Source of the DNA: Teratosphaeria epicoccoides
Lineage: Eukaryota; Ascomycota; Dothideomycetes; Mycosphaerellales; Teratosphaeriaceae
DNA length: 64,000 bases
Assembly (NCBI GenBank): GCA_021401465.1
Contig: JADDMT010000022.1
Location: 186,001-250,000, forward strand
Reading direction: 5' to 3'
Translations under genes and position numbers: made by a program
In this document: one piece after another, positions 44,405 through 56,470 of the stretch
Layout of the letters: each line of letters opens with the position of its first letter
How positions within the stretch are numbered: the stretch's first letter is position 1
The notes under the pieces: model-generated
The model's database searches: none
What the model saw: only the letters and a program-made list of their open reading frames with translations
Told to the model about the DNA's origin: nothing

Positions 44405-45325
44405 TAACAAGGTACCAAAATAGCTGAAGAATCTACTACCAGCTTACCTGAACCTGAGCTGCCACCTCTAGCGCTAGTGTAAGTTGTTTCCGCACTTACA
44501 GCGTACTTACAGAGGTAGTCGCTAACTTGTAGTAGTAGTTTACGCTGTCTAGAGACTAAGAATACCGCTGATTAGTAGTATAAGTCTGAAGAGAGCTAGT
44601 AGTACGATTACAACACTAGCCTCAAGGAGAAAGATGCCCTCCTACGCAAGTATGACATAGCTAGCTATATTATAGAGACTGACAAAGGCAAGCTAGCTAT
44701 TAATCTATGTAACAAATGCACTAAGCGCGGTTATAAGTGTAGGGTCTAGTCCTAGCGTGATGATGCGGCTTACGCATTCTGTAAGCGTAATAATCACGTT
44801 AGATGTTACGCTAATCGCTAGCATAAGCTGTCGATTAAGGAGAAAATAGGGGCAGTTAAGTTAAGGCTTACTGCGATTAAACTGCGACTAGACGCATCCG
44901 ATATGCGCATCGACATGCGGCTTAGCAATATAGAGGGTATGCTTAGTAGTGCTAGAGACATTAATGATGTTAATGATAATAGTAACATGCGGTCTGTTAT
45001 AGCAAGGTTTAGTGCAGTTAAGGGGCAGTTAGCTATGCTAGTAGAGCACGTTGCTAGTCTTGTAGACTACAGTAATAGTTAGTTCGCTACAATGCGTGTA
45101 GAGCTTAATACTATCATAGAGCAGATAGTTGACGTTAGTCGCACTATTATAGACGGTGTAATCTATATTAAGGCGCTCTAGGGGGCTATATTTGCAGGTA
45201 CTACGCTGCCGCACTATACTAATGAAGAGCGCCGTGAGCGCTCTAGAGGTAGCGTGTAGCAGCAGTAGTAGTAGTAGTAGTAGCAGTAGAATGGCGAAGG
45301 AGCTTAGGGGTTTAGCGTTGTTTGA
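44405..45325 (+). pseudogene. Unit G ORF-a: Zn2Cys6-like and coiled-coil protein
   Basis: One plus frame is open across about 300 codons apart from TAG stops and ends in TGA at 45,323-45,325. At 44,708-44,811 it holds CNKCTKRGYKC, ten codons, then Y-A-F-C and six codons to Cys. This is CX2CX6CX10-[Tyr]-X2CX6C, where the TAC (Tyr) sits exactly where TGC (Cys) is expected; G-to-A of TGC gives TAC. That is a fungal zinc binuclear cluster layout, normally a DNA-binding domain. A helical region follows (KIGAVKLRLTAIKLRLDASD, MRIDMRLSNIEGMLSSARD) and, at about 45,257-45,292, a run of CAG and TAG codons that was evidently a polyglutamine tract. Confidence 0.65.
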
Positions 45326-45513
45326 ACAGTACTATTAAGTTAACTATGTCGACGCCTACTACGACTTGGCTATAAGTAGCATAATTCGATTTTTTATTCA
45401 ACTCTTTTTTCAGTGACTATTAAGACATGTTGAATATCTTTTCAGCGATTTTGCTATCGAATACACTATAACTACGCAATACACTAACGCCAGACTAATA
45501 ATAAACCTTTTCA

Positions 45514-47298
45514 TTACTACGTGCCATTATAGGCATCCTTATAATTCACCTTCTTGCGCTGTCGTGGCTTATGTATCAACTCTGCAAGCTGCGGTAGTAG
45601 CGGCTTGTCTGCCTTCTTCCTCTTACCCCCTTACTTCTTAGTCTTTGCAGCTAGCGGCGGCGTCGTTAGTAGCGGCGTCTTTACTACGGGGGGCTTCGCA
45701 GCTAGCGGCGGCGTCTCTAGCTGCGGAGTCTTCGGTATTAGTGACGCTGTCATGGCTGTAGGAGCCGGATGAGGTCCTGGAGTTATACTAGTAGTAGCAG
45801 TAGTAGTAGCAGAACCATGAGTAGCCCTAGGAGCTAGCGACTAGCGCTCTTGTTTAATTATCGGCTCTGACTTAGACGCCTTTGTCTCCTGCTGCTTCTT
45901 TAAGTGTAGTAAGAATACCCTCTAGCTCTTCATGAAGGTATCTAGTAGTAGAAGCTCATCATTACTACCGAGCTTAGTCAAGTCAAACATATCTACCCCC
46001 TGCCACGAGCCATATGCTAGCGGGGCATCTAAGCCGGAGACTAGCTCTAGTTTAATAATTCGACTGTCGAATGCCTCCGTGATTACCTCTGTAGTTCGTC
46101 TAATTGTTTGCAGCGCTAGAGCACCTAGTGAAGCTCGGACTAGCAGATTAGACGAAGGGTCTCGTTTATGGCCTCGCTGTGTGCTTACATAGCGACTCGT
46201 AGTAGCGGCCTCATCTTCAGCGAGAATGGCGTGTATGACAGGGTCGCTAACATCGTAACTATACTGTCGTGTTAGGGGGGGTAGCCTGTCTTTAATGTCT
46301 AAGCCATGACGGTCTTCTAAGAGCTCTTAGAGCTCGGCGTCTATAAGACTAAATCTACTAGCGTCTGAAGTGTTAGCTACTAGCTCGTCATTGCTTACGA
46401 GCTACTTGTCCGGTAACTAGGGGGCGTTCTTCTTGAGGTAAGTAATCTAAGCAGCTATCTGAGCGTCTGTTTTAAAGAGCACTACGTTGATCTAGAGATT
46501 GTACTTATTATTGGCCTTAGGCGGAGTCCTGAATGGTTCTAGCATCTTCTTGATATCGTCGTATAGCTCTATATCGATCTTAGTGAATTGCCATGTGACT
46601 AGATCTGCGGGTTAACTGTCGATGAAGAGGTACCCCTAGTATCGTGGAAACGACTTGATATCCTTAAGATGATCGTGCTTAACACGACTTAGCAGAAAGT
46701 CGATAAGCAGGGGTTTGTCTTCGAGATCGTTGTATTCGTTGTCATACAAGGTTACTACCCTGTTACACTAGTACTCTAGCTCTACTACAGACATAGTATC
46801 GACCTTGTCACGCCGCTTAGTCAAGGTAAAGGTCTTTACTTGCTTCTAAACCTTCAGATTAATTCTTAAACACTTCGGCACTAGCGCTAGCAGATTCGGA
46901 AGAGAGCTTCTTACTGCCTTGCCTTTACCCTGTGTCGATTAAGGCTGCGGCTACTCTGTAACTACACGATACGAGCTAGCAGGGGTACCGCCGTGTAGTG
47001 TTACCTTAGCTAGTAGGAGAGGTTTGTGTCCTATACGCTCTTAATTAGCGACAGGGACTATACTAGCGTAGGATGTGAACGCTAGCGGTCCTTAAGGGAC
47101 TTGAGCTGCTTGACGGCGCTTCGCACGAGCTGCCTGAAGATGACGAGGCTCTAGAGTTAGTTGTAGACCCGCATTTGTCTTAGCAGAGGCTAGTCGCAGT
47201 GTAGTCGTAGCTGTAGTCGACGCATCAGGGTTAGGGTTAGACCTAGGGGTCTAGTCGATATTAGCTTCTGCGAGACTAGACGGTCAGTCAAATGCCAT
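45514..47298 (-). pseudogene. Unit G ORF-b: ~590-codon unknown protein
   Basis: A minus frame from ATG 47,298 to 45,517 that is open except for about a dozen stops, nearly all TAG, plus one TGA. It reads as a well-formed soluble protein: KRRDKVDTMSVVELEYWCNR, KPLLIDFLLSRVKHDHLKDI and YNLWINVVLFKTDAQIAAWI in the middle. A Pro/Thr/Ala-rich stretch follows, then a very basic tail (KTKKxGGKRKKADK and RQRKKVNYKDAY). It converges with ORF-a; the stops are about 190 bp apart. No family was recognised; transposase or replication motifs were not seen. A short upstream frame (ATG 47,540) is in another phase and may be an upstream exon. Confidence 0.55.
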
Positions 47299-47639
47299 GA
47301 AAACTAGGGCGTAGTAGGCGCTTGCAGTGTAATCACAGAGGCCTCTGACGACTTACCCTAAAGGCCTTACGTTGCTAGTTAGGGCGTTATTAGCGTTACT
47401 ATTGCTCGATAGGTAGGATTAACTATCAAGCAGTAGTTATACTAGGGCACTTCGTGATTGTAAAGAGCGTGGGGTGTTCCTAATACTAGACAAGCTATCA
47501 TCTAGTCTCTAATATGCTGCAGATGTGCTAGCTCTGCCATAATGGCTTAATGATACTAAGCAAAGAGGTAGTGATTAAATCAATCAAAAAACAGTGTTAC
47601 GGGGGACCTATCAATTAGCAGGCGAAAGACACAGAGTAG

Positions 47640-48661
47640 TAGCAGTCTTGTTCGATTCAATGAGGAGCGTACCGACAGTCTTATAAGCTACATATTGTTA
47701 AAGCTATCTAACAGCTATGTTATCTACTCCGGAAGTAGTAGTGTTAGTCTATTAATAGCCTCATGTACCTGTAGATTAACATTCAGTCGGAAGCGAGGTG
47801 CTACATGATGCTTGTCAGACTATGCCAGCTTTAGCTTAGTGTTACTAGCATCTAGATAGGCCTTTGCGGAGTTGCGGAGGTAATAGTAGGCGAGCTCATG
47901 CAGCCTTCTGCTACTCTCTAGCTCATTAGCGTCGCTAGTGATAGCAGCCATATCAACGCTGACCTGTACTAAGGTGCTAGCGTACTATGCTAACATGTCT
48001 GCAGGAAGGTACTCATTAATATCTGCCAAGAGTTAGCAAAGTGCCTTGAGGCGTACTGCGACTACACTGTAATCAGCGTACTAGGTAGAGGTCATGCATA
48101 TCGAGCGAAGTTAAAGAGCTCTTAACAGCTCTCTAGTGCGTCGAGCGACTCTGTAAGTGCTCTGTGATTAGGACTCACTAAAACCTGTGGCTTCAAGGTA
48201 TTCCTTAATCGCTGCTAATTAGGGACTGTTAGCATCGATTCGCATACCGCTTTAGCAGCTAGGCATAGTCTTATGACTCTCCGGATATCCATACAGCCGC
48301 TTAGGGACCCCTGGCACACAATGTAGCCGCCGTGGTTAGCTGCGAATCTTGTAGTTCCTCTACAAGATTAAGAACTTAGTAGCAGCTGTCCGGATGATAG
48401 GCATGTAGACCGCGATAAAGGCGATCTTGTTAGAGAGGCGGTCTTCGCTCTAATGGCTACTGTCTTTAAGCACTTGAAACTAGTCTCTCTAGTAATTGAG
48501 CTTAGTCTTTAAGAGCTAGCCCTACTATACCTCAATGCGCTGATTCATCTTGCTTGTCCTATACTAATAACAATCAGCGAATGTAAGCTCGTTCCTTGGC
48601 AGCGGCTAGGGTCTAAAGACTAGCTACTTAGCTTGCTAGCGATGCTACACGTCTAGCCGGC
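47640..48661 (-). pseudogene. Unit G ORF-c, C-terminal part (interrupted by copy C)
   Basis: A minus frame with mostly TAG and some TAA stops, helical and charged (EDRLSNKIAFIAVYMPIIRT, TSDANELESSRRLHELAYYY, AKAYLDASNTKLKLA). At 48,661 it runs into LTR3 of copy C. If copy C and one target duplication are left out, the frame continues without a shift into the N-terminal part at 56,836-57,060. The protein was therefore one ORF of about 400 codons before insertion. Family unknown. Confidence 0.55.
48657..48661. repeat. Left target-site duplication of copy C
   Basis: CCGGC immediately left of LTR3, paired with CTGGC at 56,831-56,835. The single difference is a C-to-T transition, the type that dominates decay here. 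Confidence 0.7.
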
Positions 48662-49021
48662 TAATATAGATGTATGTGCTATATGATATAGAAATATCTC
48701 GTAGTGTGGCAGAGTAATCCGACCTTTTAGTAGGTATAAGACAGCGCTGCTTTCTGCTTATTGCAGAGATGGCGCTAAGGGTGCTTATAACCCCTGACGC
48801 TCCTTAATTAGGGAAAGCATGTCCGAGCCTAACCCCGTAGGGGTACCGTAGGGTTAGCGACGTAGGGGCGTCCTACGTCGACAACTAATCCTACTCGGAC
48901 GACATACAAGCTAACGTATGTACGAAGGACCCCCTTGCTATATGTAGCAGGGTTACTACATGCCAAGGGCGGCTATTAGAACCCATGCGGTTTAGATGGT
49001 CCCCTAGTATCAACCGTATTA
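48662..49021 (-). repeat. Family-A LTR3 (3' LTR of copy C)
   Basis: 360 bp, same length as LTR4 and nearly identical to it. On the plus strand it starts 'taatatagatgtatgtgc' and ends 'caaccgtatta'. Differences from LTR4 are a small number of mostly C/T and G/A transitions. Confidence 0.9.
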
Positions 49022-49041
49022 CTGCCCCTCCTCCTATAAGG
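49022..49041 (-). other. Polypurine tract of copy C
   Basis: The minus strand reads a purine-rich run (ATAGGAGGAGGGGCAG) ending exactly at the start of the 3' LTR, where plus-strand DNA synthesis is primed in LTR retroelements. Confidence 0.75.
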
Positions 49042-49744
49042 ATGTCCCTAGCCTTACTAAGTGACGCACGCGGAACATATAGGGTACGGGATGTAGCACG
49101 CTCATACCGCGTAAGGGTGAATAGGTAGATAGCCTACGTAACATGTGTCATGCGTACATCTTAACCCCTTCGTAGCGAGTACGGGGCAGAGGCTACTAAC
49201 TCGGGCAGGTTTCAATCCGTCACATGTTAGGTAGCTTCGTAACACCTTCGCTTTATATGCAGATCGAGATATCAGGAAACTACGAGTACGTACTTCGGCT
49301 AATCCTTGAAATTATAGGGCGAGCATGCGCGCCGGCCTCGCTAAGTAGCTTGGCTGTCCCTATTTAGTCGTGACTATAAAGAACGTGTCGTAGAACCTTA
49401 GGGTAGTAGGAAAGTACGTGGACGCTCTACGCGCGCCGCTCGAAACAGTAGGAGCGCGCTCCTAGCGTAGGCCTCGTCACATTTCCATGCTAGTAGGCTA
49501 GCACGAGTGCGGTTAGCGCACATGCGTGACAGCCGCGTTATCCGTTATTACATTATTCGGTCCCCTTGTAAGTTAACTAGAGGTAGGTACTCTGCGCATG
49601 TAGTTCGAGTTACTAGCTTAACGGTTGCAGTAGGCAACAGGGGGGCTGTTAGAGGGTATAAAAACCTCGTCGCTTCCTAAACTTTCCTGTTCTAAGATAC
49701 TAACATTAACCTCCGCTCCTACTTCGCTTAGCTTGCGCCTCGCC
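49042..49744 (+). promoter_or_regulatory. Promoter spacer of the antisense gene, with TATA box
   Basis: About 700 bp without an ORF between the polypurine tract and the antisense gene. TATAAAAA at 49,657-49,664 lies 81 bp before the ATG at 49,745 on the plus strand, a sensible distance for its own transcription start. The same spacer is present, inverted, at 19,928-20,185. Confidence 0.55.
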
Positions 49745-51316
49745 ATGTCTGCGGGTCTATACTAGAGCTCCTTCTTCTTCAATCAATTAATCAAGATCAA
49801 TTAACCCGTCTTAGCTATAATAGCTTATGTGCTACAGACTAAGTTCGACGCTACTCGCTCTGCCTGTAATCGTCGCTCGTGTCGACAATGCCTCGATAAC
49901 CTTAGTAGCCAAGCTGCACACATCTCCCCTCCGCGTGTTAGTAAGGCGTCCCCTACCCGCGAGGTATGCGTGACTTGTACTAACCGAAGCGTAGCCGAGA
50001 TCTACGTCAGCGGATTTGACGAGGGCAGTATCTACCGCAATTGTGTCAACTGTAATAGCAAGCATCAGAAATGCTAAGACCTCCCTGAAGAGGTGTATAG
50101 CGAGTACAACTAGCTCTGCTATAACATCGATAACTTCTAGAGTACGCGCGACAAGGGGATTGCTAAAGGCACTCTGACTATGAACAGGCTACAGGCTAAG
50201 TACTACGAGGCACTCGCCTACCTGCTTGGCGCCCTCTCGTGCTTTACCGCGACTGCTAACCATTCTCACGGCAGTGTTCGCTTCGACTCTCTGCTAACAG
50301 GCGAAAACGTTTGTCTAGGTCTAATCGTAGACTTAGTCTAGAAGATCTTGAAGGTGCTAACCGTTAGGGTCGAGACCTTCGCCATAGTACGTATACGGTA
50401 CGGGTACCCTCCAAGTATGAAATGCTGACTTTTCCGCTAGGCTAACGTTAGCGTCGAGAAGTATCCGACTAGCCGTTAGCGTTAGCAACTCGGGGCCCTT
50501 GCCTCTATTAACGATGACTTCGAAACGCGGATGATCCGCAAGAAGGTTATCAAGCAATTCGCCGCTCCTGCCGCTAAGGCCACGCCCTAGCACCGTACCG
50601 AGAGGCAGCCTGCCTCTAAGCCGGTCCCGAGGACTAAGCCGTAAGTTACTTACTCGAATCCTGTCGCGTGCGTACAGCTAACACATTGTAGCGCCGCCGC
50701 CTACGCCGCCTCGACGCTACTGTCTAAGAAGAAGAAGAGGGCCAGGGCCGAAATTGAGGTCAGCGACAAGGAAGCCGAGCCTTCCCTGCTTGCGACCCGT
50801 ACTACGTCCGTCAAGACGCTAAGGCACAAGCCTCTAGGCCAGATCTTTGAGGATGAGGAGGATGACGACGCTTAGGATACCTTCGGTCCTAATGTGATCC
50901 CTTCGCGCTATAGTGTCACTATACCGGTTACGCCTAAGGGAGACACCAAGTCCGATAATGTAGTCGACACTCGTGTCAAGAAGCGCAAGATGATCTCGAG
51001 GGCCAAGCGTGATAGCTACAAGCACGCTCGAGTCTCTTCGCCTTCTAATGCTAAGGATGAGGTAGTCGTCGCGACTAGGCGCGGTAAGGGTGTCGCTAGT
51101 TCTCTAGCTACTATAGGCTCTGAAGACGAGCTCCCTTGTAACCTACTAAAGAAGAAGATGCTAGCCTCTCTTCGTGGCGTTGCTACCCCCGTTACTTATG
51201 GTCGCTTTAGGGTGTTTAGTAGACCCCGTGCAGGTAGGCAGTCCCTAGCGGACTGTAACAAGAAAGACTCTCCTACTTCAGGTTCGGTCAGGGAGCCCCT
51301 AACTAGTAGTCGCTAA
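49745..51316 (+). pseudogene. Antisense accessory ORF of family-A chromovirus
   Basis: About 524 codons on the strand opposite to gag-pol, open apart from roughly a dozen stops, nearly all TAG, ending in TAA at 51,314-51,316. The N-terminal third is cysteine-rich: a CNRRSCRQC block at about residue 37, a CVTC pair near residue 75, and CVNCNSKHQKC (CX2CX6C) near residue 100. The middle is helical. The C-terminal half is basic, with a KKKKRARAE stretch and repeated KRK/RR clusters that look like nuclear localisation or nucleic-acid-binding sequence. It meets the end of pol tail to tail. Three copies in the window keep the frame, so it was under selection as a gene. I do not recognise a family; it is not an envelope, protease or known gag. 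Confidence 0.7.
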
Positions 51317-51429
51317 GCATTAGCTACGAAGCTAATCCGAGCATGTCTCTTGTTCTTCTTGGGTTTATTCTAGGTGTGCCTTTAGGCATCAATAATGTAT
51401 GAGTAGGGCGTTTGCTTCTCGTTGTTACT

Positions 51430-54400
51430 TCGCGTGTTATGCGCTACATACACGTGTTAAGAATCCTGCTCTAGAACCCTCATCTTCCTACAAATCGACC
51501 TTCTTAAGCCCTGCTCACGCCTCCTCTGCTCTTCGAATTCATGAATAGCTTCCGGAGCGTTCTTGTAGTCTTCGGCTAGAACCTATTATGTGTACTTAGG
51601 TAGGTATCCTTTCTACTTCACTAGATAGTGCGTTGCGCCCTTGCGCCGCATACTGTCCTTAATACCCTCGACTTCCTACTCTTCGTTCTCTTCTGCTACT
51701 AGCATCGGGTCCGCGGGCTCTTCGCCCTCGCGCTGTACCTATAGTTCGAGTAGAGATACGTAGAAGACGTCGTGCACACGATACGACGATGGCAACGATA
51801 GCCGGTACGCCTGCGAGCCTATCGCGTCGCGTATCCGGAAGGGTCCGACGAACCTTGGCGTCATCTTCTTGCTCGGAAGTTTCAGCTTGAGATTCTTCGT
51901 CAACAGTAACACCTTCGTACTAACTACGTACTACATCGGTTTAGCACAGGCGTTATTATGTTTAATCTGGGATTCTGAGGCCTTTTTCTAGTGTTCTATT
52001 AGCACCGAATGTACCTCGCGCATACGCCGCGCTAATTCCGCGGCAGCCGGCACCCTCTCCTTAGAAGACTCGTCCTGAGGCGGTTCTAGGTGTATTTCTA
52101 GATCAAAGCTATAAAGAATCTGAAATAGCGACATGCGCATAGTAGCATGCACGCTGTTATTAACTGCAAATTCCGCCATAGGAATTACGTCGGCCTAGGT
52201 ATCCTGGTTCTTAGCGTAGTAGCACTAGAGGTACTACTTAAGAGTCTAGTTCATACGTTTAGTCTGACTATTAGTCTGTAGATAGAATGCTGTACTTAGG
52301 CAGTGCTTAACACGTGCTTCAAACACAAATTCTTGCTAGTATTTACTAGTAAAGACAGAACCTCGATCTAATAGGATACTTTAGGGGACACCGAAGCGCT
52401 ATATAACTTCGTCGCGAAGTAGCCGCGCAAGCTCGCTACTTATGCACCTTTTCGTACATAGGATGAAGACATTCATCTTCGAGTATTAGTCGACTACTAT
52501 AAGGACAGCATTAACTACATTGCCCTTCTACTTTGCTAGTAGCAAATCAGTAATGAAATCCATGGTCAAGTCTTGCTATGGCCTCTCTAGTAGTAGGAGC
52601 GCCTAAGCATCGCCATAGGGGCGATAGCGCCGAGATTTGCTAATCTGGCACGTCTAGCAGGATTTGACATAGTCAGAGACATCCTGTTCTAGCGTAGGCT
52701 ACTAGTATTTTCGTCCGAGAAGTGCGTTTGTCTTCTCTACGCCAAAATGGCCTGCGAGTTTATTATCATGATAAATACGGAGGAGCTGCGAACAGAGTAC
52801 GTAGTTAGCAGGTACGTAGAGCCTATTGTCAAAGTACTACAAGTCGCCTGACTTGGTCTAGTACTTCGGACCGCCTGCGGTGTCCTAGAGGGCTACACCC
52901 TCATTAATTAACTCTAGTTCTCGCTCTTGCAACCGCTGAATAAGTCTCGAGACTTCTTTAAAGGGTTCTTTAGACATCGCATGCTTACTACATGTAAGCT
53001 AGTTAACTACCGCACGGATCGAGCTAGACACGGTCGCCACAACTGCCAGATAGGAGGGTTCGTTACTAGCGGAGGCCGTGAGGCCCCATTAGACCCGCAG
53101 TCGACCTACAAGAGGAGCTAACGACAGATCGCCGCCCTAAACTACAAGCTTCGTTTGCAGCGTAGGGAGAAGCTGTCAGTTACCCTCTTCCCTAGTGTCA
53201 TAGTCCGGTTGTCGCGAAGGACTATTAGCCAGATTCGTCTTTCTAGAACGATGCTAGATAACGAAGTCAAAGCTAGCGAGGAAAGTCGCCTACCTTGCTT
53301 GCCGACTACTTAGCTGCTTTACGCCTATAAAGCCGCGAAGGTTGTTATAGTCAGTAAGCACCTTAATAGGGTGCGCCGCGCCTTCGAGGTAGTGTCGGTA
53401 CTCCTTAAAGCTGTCAACAATAGCCAAAAGTTCTTGGTCGTAAGTCTCGTAGTTAAGCTTAGCGCCCTGCATCTTCCGCGACTAGAAGGCAATCAGGTAC
53501 TATCGCGTACTACCTTCATGCGACTAGAGCTGCGATATAATTGCGGCTATTGCGAATTTTGAAGTATTAGTCTCTATCTAGATCTTCGTAGCGGGGTCAA
53601 AGTGCTAAAGTATAGGCGTAGTTTAAAAAGCTGCTTTAAGTTTAGAGAAGGCCTTACTCTAAGCCTCCTCCTAAGGCACTTTCCCTAGCTTTTTTCCTCG
53701 AACCGCGCCCTTTGCGAGGGCCGTGAGGGGAGCCACGATCTTCGAGTAAGATCGTATGAATCTGCGGTAGAAGTTAGTAAATCCTAGGAACACCTGCACT
53801 TCTCGGAGGGTAGTCGGCTACAGCTACTCCGCGATTGCGGACACCCTTCAGTCATCTATGATGACTCCTTCCGTAGAGACGATGTATCCGAGAAACTCAA
53901 TCCTATCCGTCAGGAATGAGCACTTCTTTAGGTTCGCGTAGAGAGCAAACTTGCGGAGCTATTCGAGCACTATACTTAGATGCCGCATATGCTCCTCCTT
54001 CGAGTCAGAATAGACTAGTATATCGTCTAAATACACTACGTAGCAGGTGTCAACGAGGCCGGCTAGGGCCCGGTTAATATACGCTTAGAACGTCGCTAGT
54101 GCGTTAGTTAAGCCGAACGGCATCACTGTATACTTAAAGTGTCTATACCGCGTTCGGAATGCAGTCTTCTACTTGTCGCCCTTTCGGATCGGTATCTAGT
54201 AGTAGGCGTCCTTCAAGTCGATAGACGAGAAGATGGCGGCGCGACTAAGGCGGTCAAGCGTCTCGCTAATAAGTAGTAGGGGGCAGCGGTTCTTCTAGGT
54301 TACCGCGTTAAGGCCCCTATAGTTAACGCATAGGCGGAGCGTGTTGTCCTTCTTCAGGACGAACATAACTAACGCTCTAGCCTCGCTGTCGCTTCGTCGG

Positions 54401-56421
54401 ATCCACGCGTTCCTTTGCGCCTTGTAGAGGTAGTCTCGAAGTGTTTCAAGCTACGATTCTGACATAGGGTATAGAGGTCGATGCGGAGGATTGTAACCCT
54501 CCTTAAGGTTAATCGCATGTTCCGCGTCTAGGGCCCGGGCATAGGCCGTAGCCTCTGCGTCGAAAATATCAGCGTATTCCTCTAACTTAGGCGGAAGGGT
54601 AACGTTTTCCTTAACGTTCCGTATGTAGACCGCATACATGCATTAGACCTTCTTCATGTCCTTATAGAAGCTGTGTGCGTCACGTATCCGCACCGTAGGA
54701 ACTTCGCCTATAGAGCCGTAGAACTAGTTGTTAGTAGCTCCATTAATAACGACTCCCTGCTTGTGGCGCTAAGGGCGGCCGAGTAGGAGCTCCTTATTAG
54801 GAACGTCTTTAGCATAGAAGACTTCGTTAGTCTCGCGCACTTCTCCCGAGGAGTCCGCGAGTTAGAGGCGCACGTTATACGCGCCTTAAGCCGCTGCGCC
54901 TTCGCCCCGAAAAGACTTCATGGTAGGCAGCAGGGCTCCTAGGATCGGCTTCAAACCGAGCCGTACGATTACCCTCTAGGGTATCACGTTAACCTCCGCA
55001 AGGTCATCTAACATACAGTCTACTAGCTCGAGCAAGCCATTAACTCGGACCGCGCCAGATAGGCGCCAGGTAGGCCACGAGTCTACACTATCGGTAACAG
55101 ACAGCTTAGATACCTGCAGTAGCCATTCGGTTGTCTTAGGCTTGTCCTTCTTTCGCCTCCCCTCTAGGGAGGTTTCGGATACCTTGCTTACCTTCTTCCC
55201 ATCGCTTCGTTTAGGACAGCGAGCCGCCTAGTAGTCCCTCGCTCTACAGATGTAGCAGTTACTCGGAGGCTTCTCGCTACTATCTTTTGGCTTAGAGGGC
55301 TTGCTCCTCCGGAATGAACTACCGCGTTAGACGTGACCCCTAGGGCGCTTGTGATAGCGGCCCTTCGGTAGGTCCTCAGGGCTTAGACGCTTATTGTCCT
55401 TACCGCCCGATTTTCTATTTCGCTTCAAGGTGATTTCCATATGTGTCGCAAGGGACACGAGGTCTTGCCGAGTTGTCAGAAGTTCATGAAAAGTCATGAT
55501 TGTGTTCTGAAGATCGTCATTAAGTTTGACGAGCAAGTGCCGCACGCGTTGCGTCTTAGTATAGGGTAGCATCTGTCCCTCGAGCGTGGCGAGATAGGTA
55601 GCGAAGCTAGAGGTTATTTGTCCCTTCCCCTGCTTAGCCTTCTCGTACTCGACAGACACGGTAAGGGCGCGATTCCCTGGATCCTCGACCTAGTCGACAT
55701 AGAACTAGCGAAAGTCCGCCCATGTATATGTTCTGTCATAGACCCGCATAAGGTCATACCGCTTATGCTAATTGTTGCGAGGTTCCTTATCCTCTTCGAG
55801 CTACATCACACTAAAGGCGACTCGTTCGCCCTCTGTGGAATATCCGCGTAGGTTAAGCACGAAAACTGCCTCACATGCCTGCAAGAAAGTTCGAGCCTCC
55901 TTCAAGGTGTCTCCCTTAAACGGCTTCGGGTTGCGTGCGTTACGACTACCTCCTAGTTAGCCTACTATGGCCCCGAATTCAGGCACCAAGTTCGCGGGCA
56001 CACGCGGAGGGTCTGCGCCTCCTAGTAAGTTGTCTTCGCGGGTCCCTAGCGTGAAATCTCGCTAGATTTCTTCGTCCGCTAGTTCGTTAGTACCGCTCAT
56101 GGCGACGTCTTCGTCGTCCTCGCCGTTGTCGCTACTAGGAGCGGTGCGGCTCTAGCTCTAGTTCGCAAGGCGGTTCGCGACCTAATCGACAATCATGGCT
56201 ACGAGGGCCAGGTCGATAGTCGGGGTTAGCTGCAGTCCCTATACAGGGGGTCTATTGCCTAGTCCGCCGCGTAATTGTCCTCTAGCGGAACTGTCGCTCG
56301 ATGTAGTGTCGCTCGCAGCGGTTACTTCTGCGGGCTAGTTACTCAGGCTAGCTTCGCCATCGCGGGTGCTTAGGATGGCGCTCGCTACGCGTTAGTTGCG
56401 AGTTCGTAGTACTCTAGACAT
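51430..56421 (-). pseudogene. Family-A chromovirus gag-pol (copy C)
   Basis: A single minus frame from ATG 56,421. Gag includes the open stretch 55,659-55,327, and a zinc knuckle (CYIC-RARDYxAARC, Tyr for His) lies near 55,240. Pol has a helical linker (54,639-54,451) and RT with FGLTNA (about 54,105) and YLDDILVYS (about 54,015). RNase H (YETYDQELLAIVDSFKEYRH) lies at 53,470-53,290, followed by integrase (about 51,850-53,150; AEFAVNNSVHATMRMSLFQI near 52,170). The C-terminal chromodomain (VEGIKDSMRRKGATHYLVKx, then KGY) lies at about 51,560-51,680. TAG replaces Gln or Trp codons throughout. Gag and pol appear to share one frame. Confidence 0.88.
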
Positions 56422-56470
56422 ATTGTAGTATTCTCTGCTAGACTGCAAAGCAGGGGGGAGAAAGCAGAAC

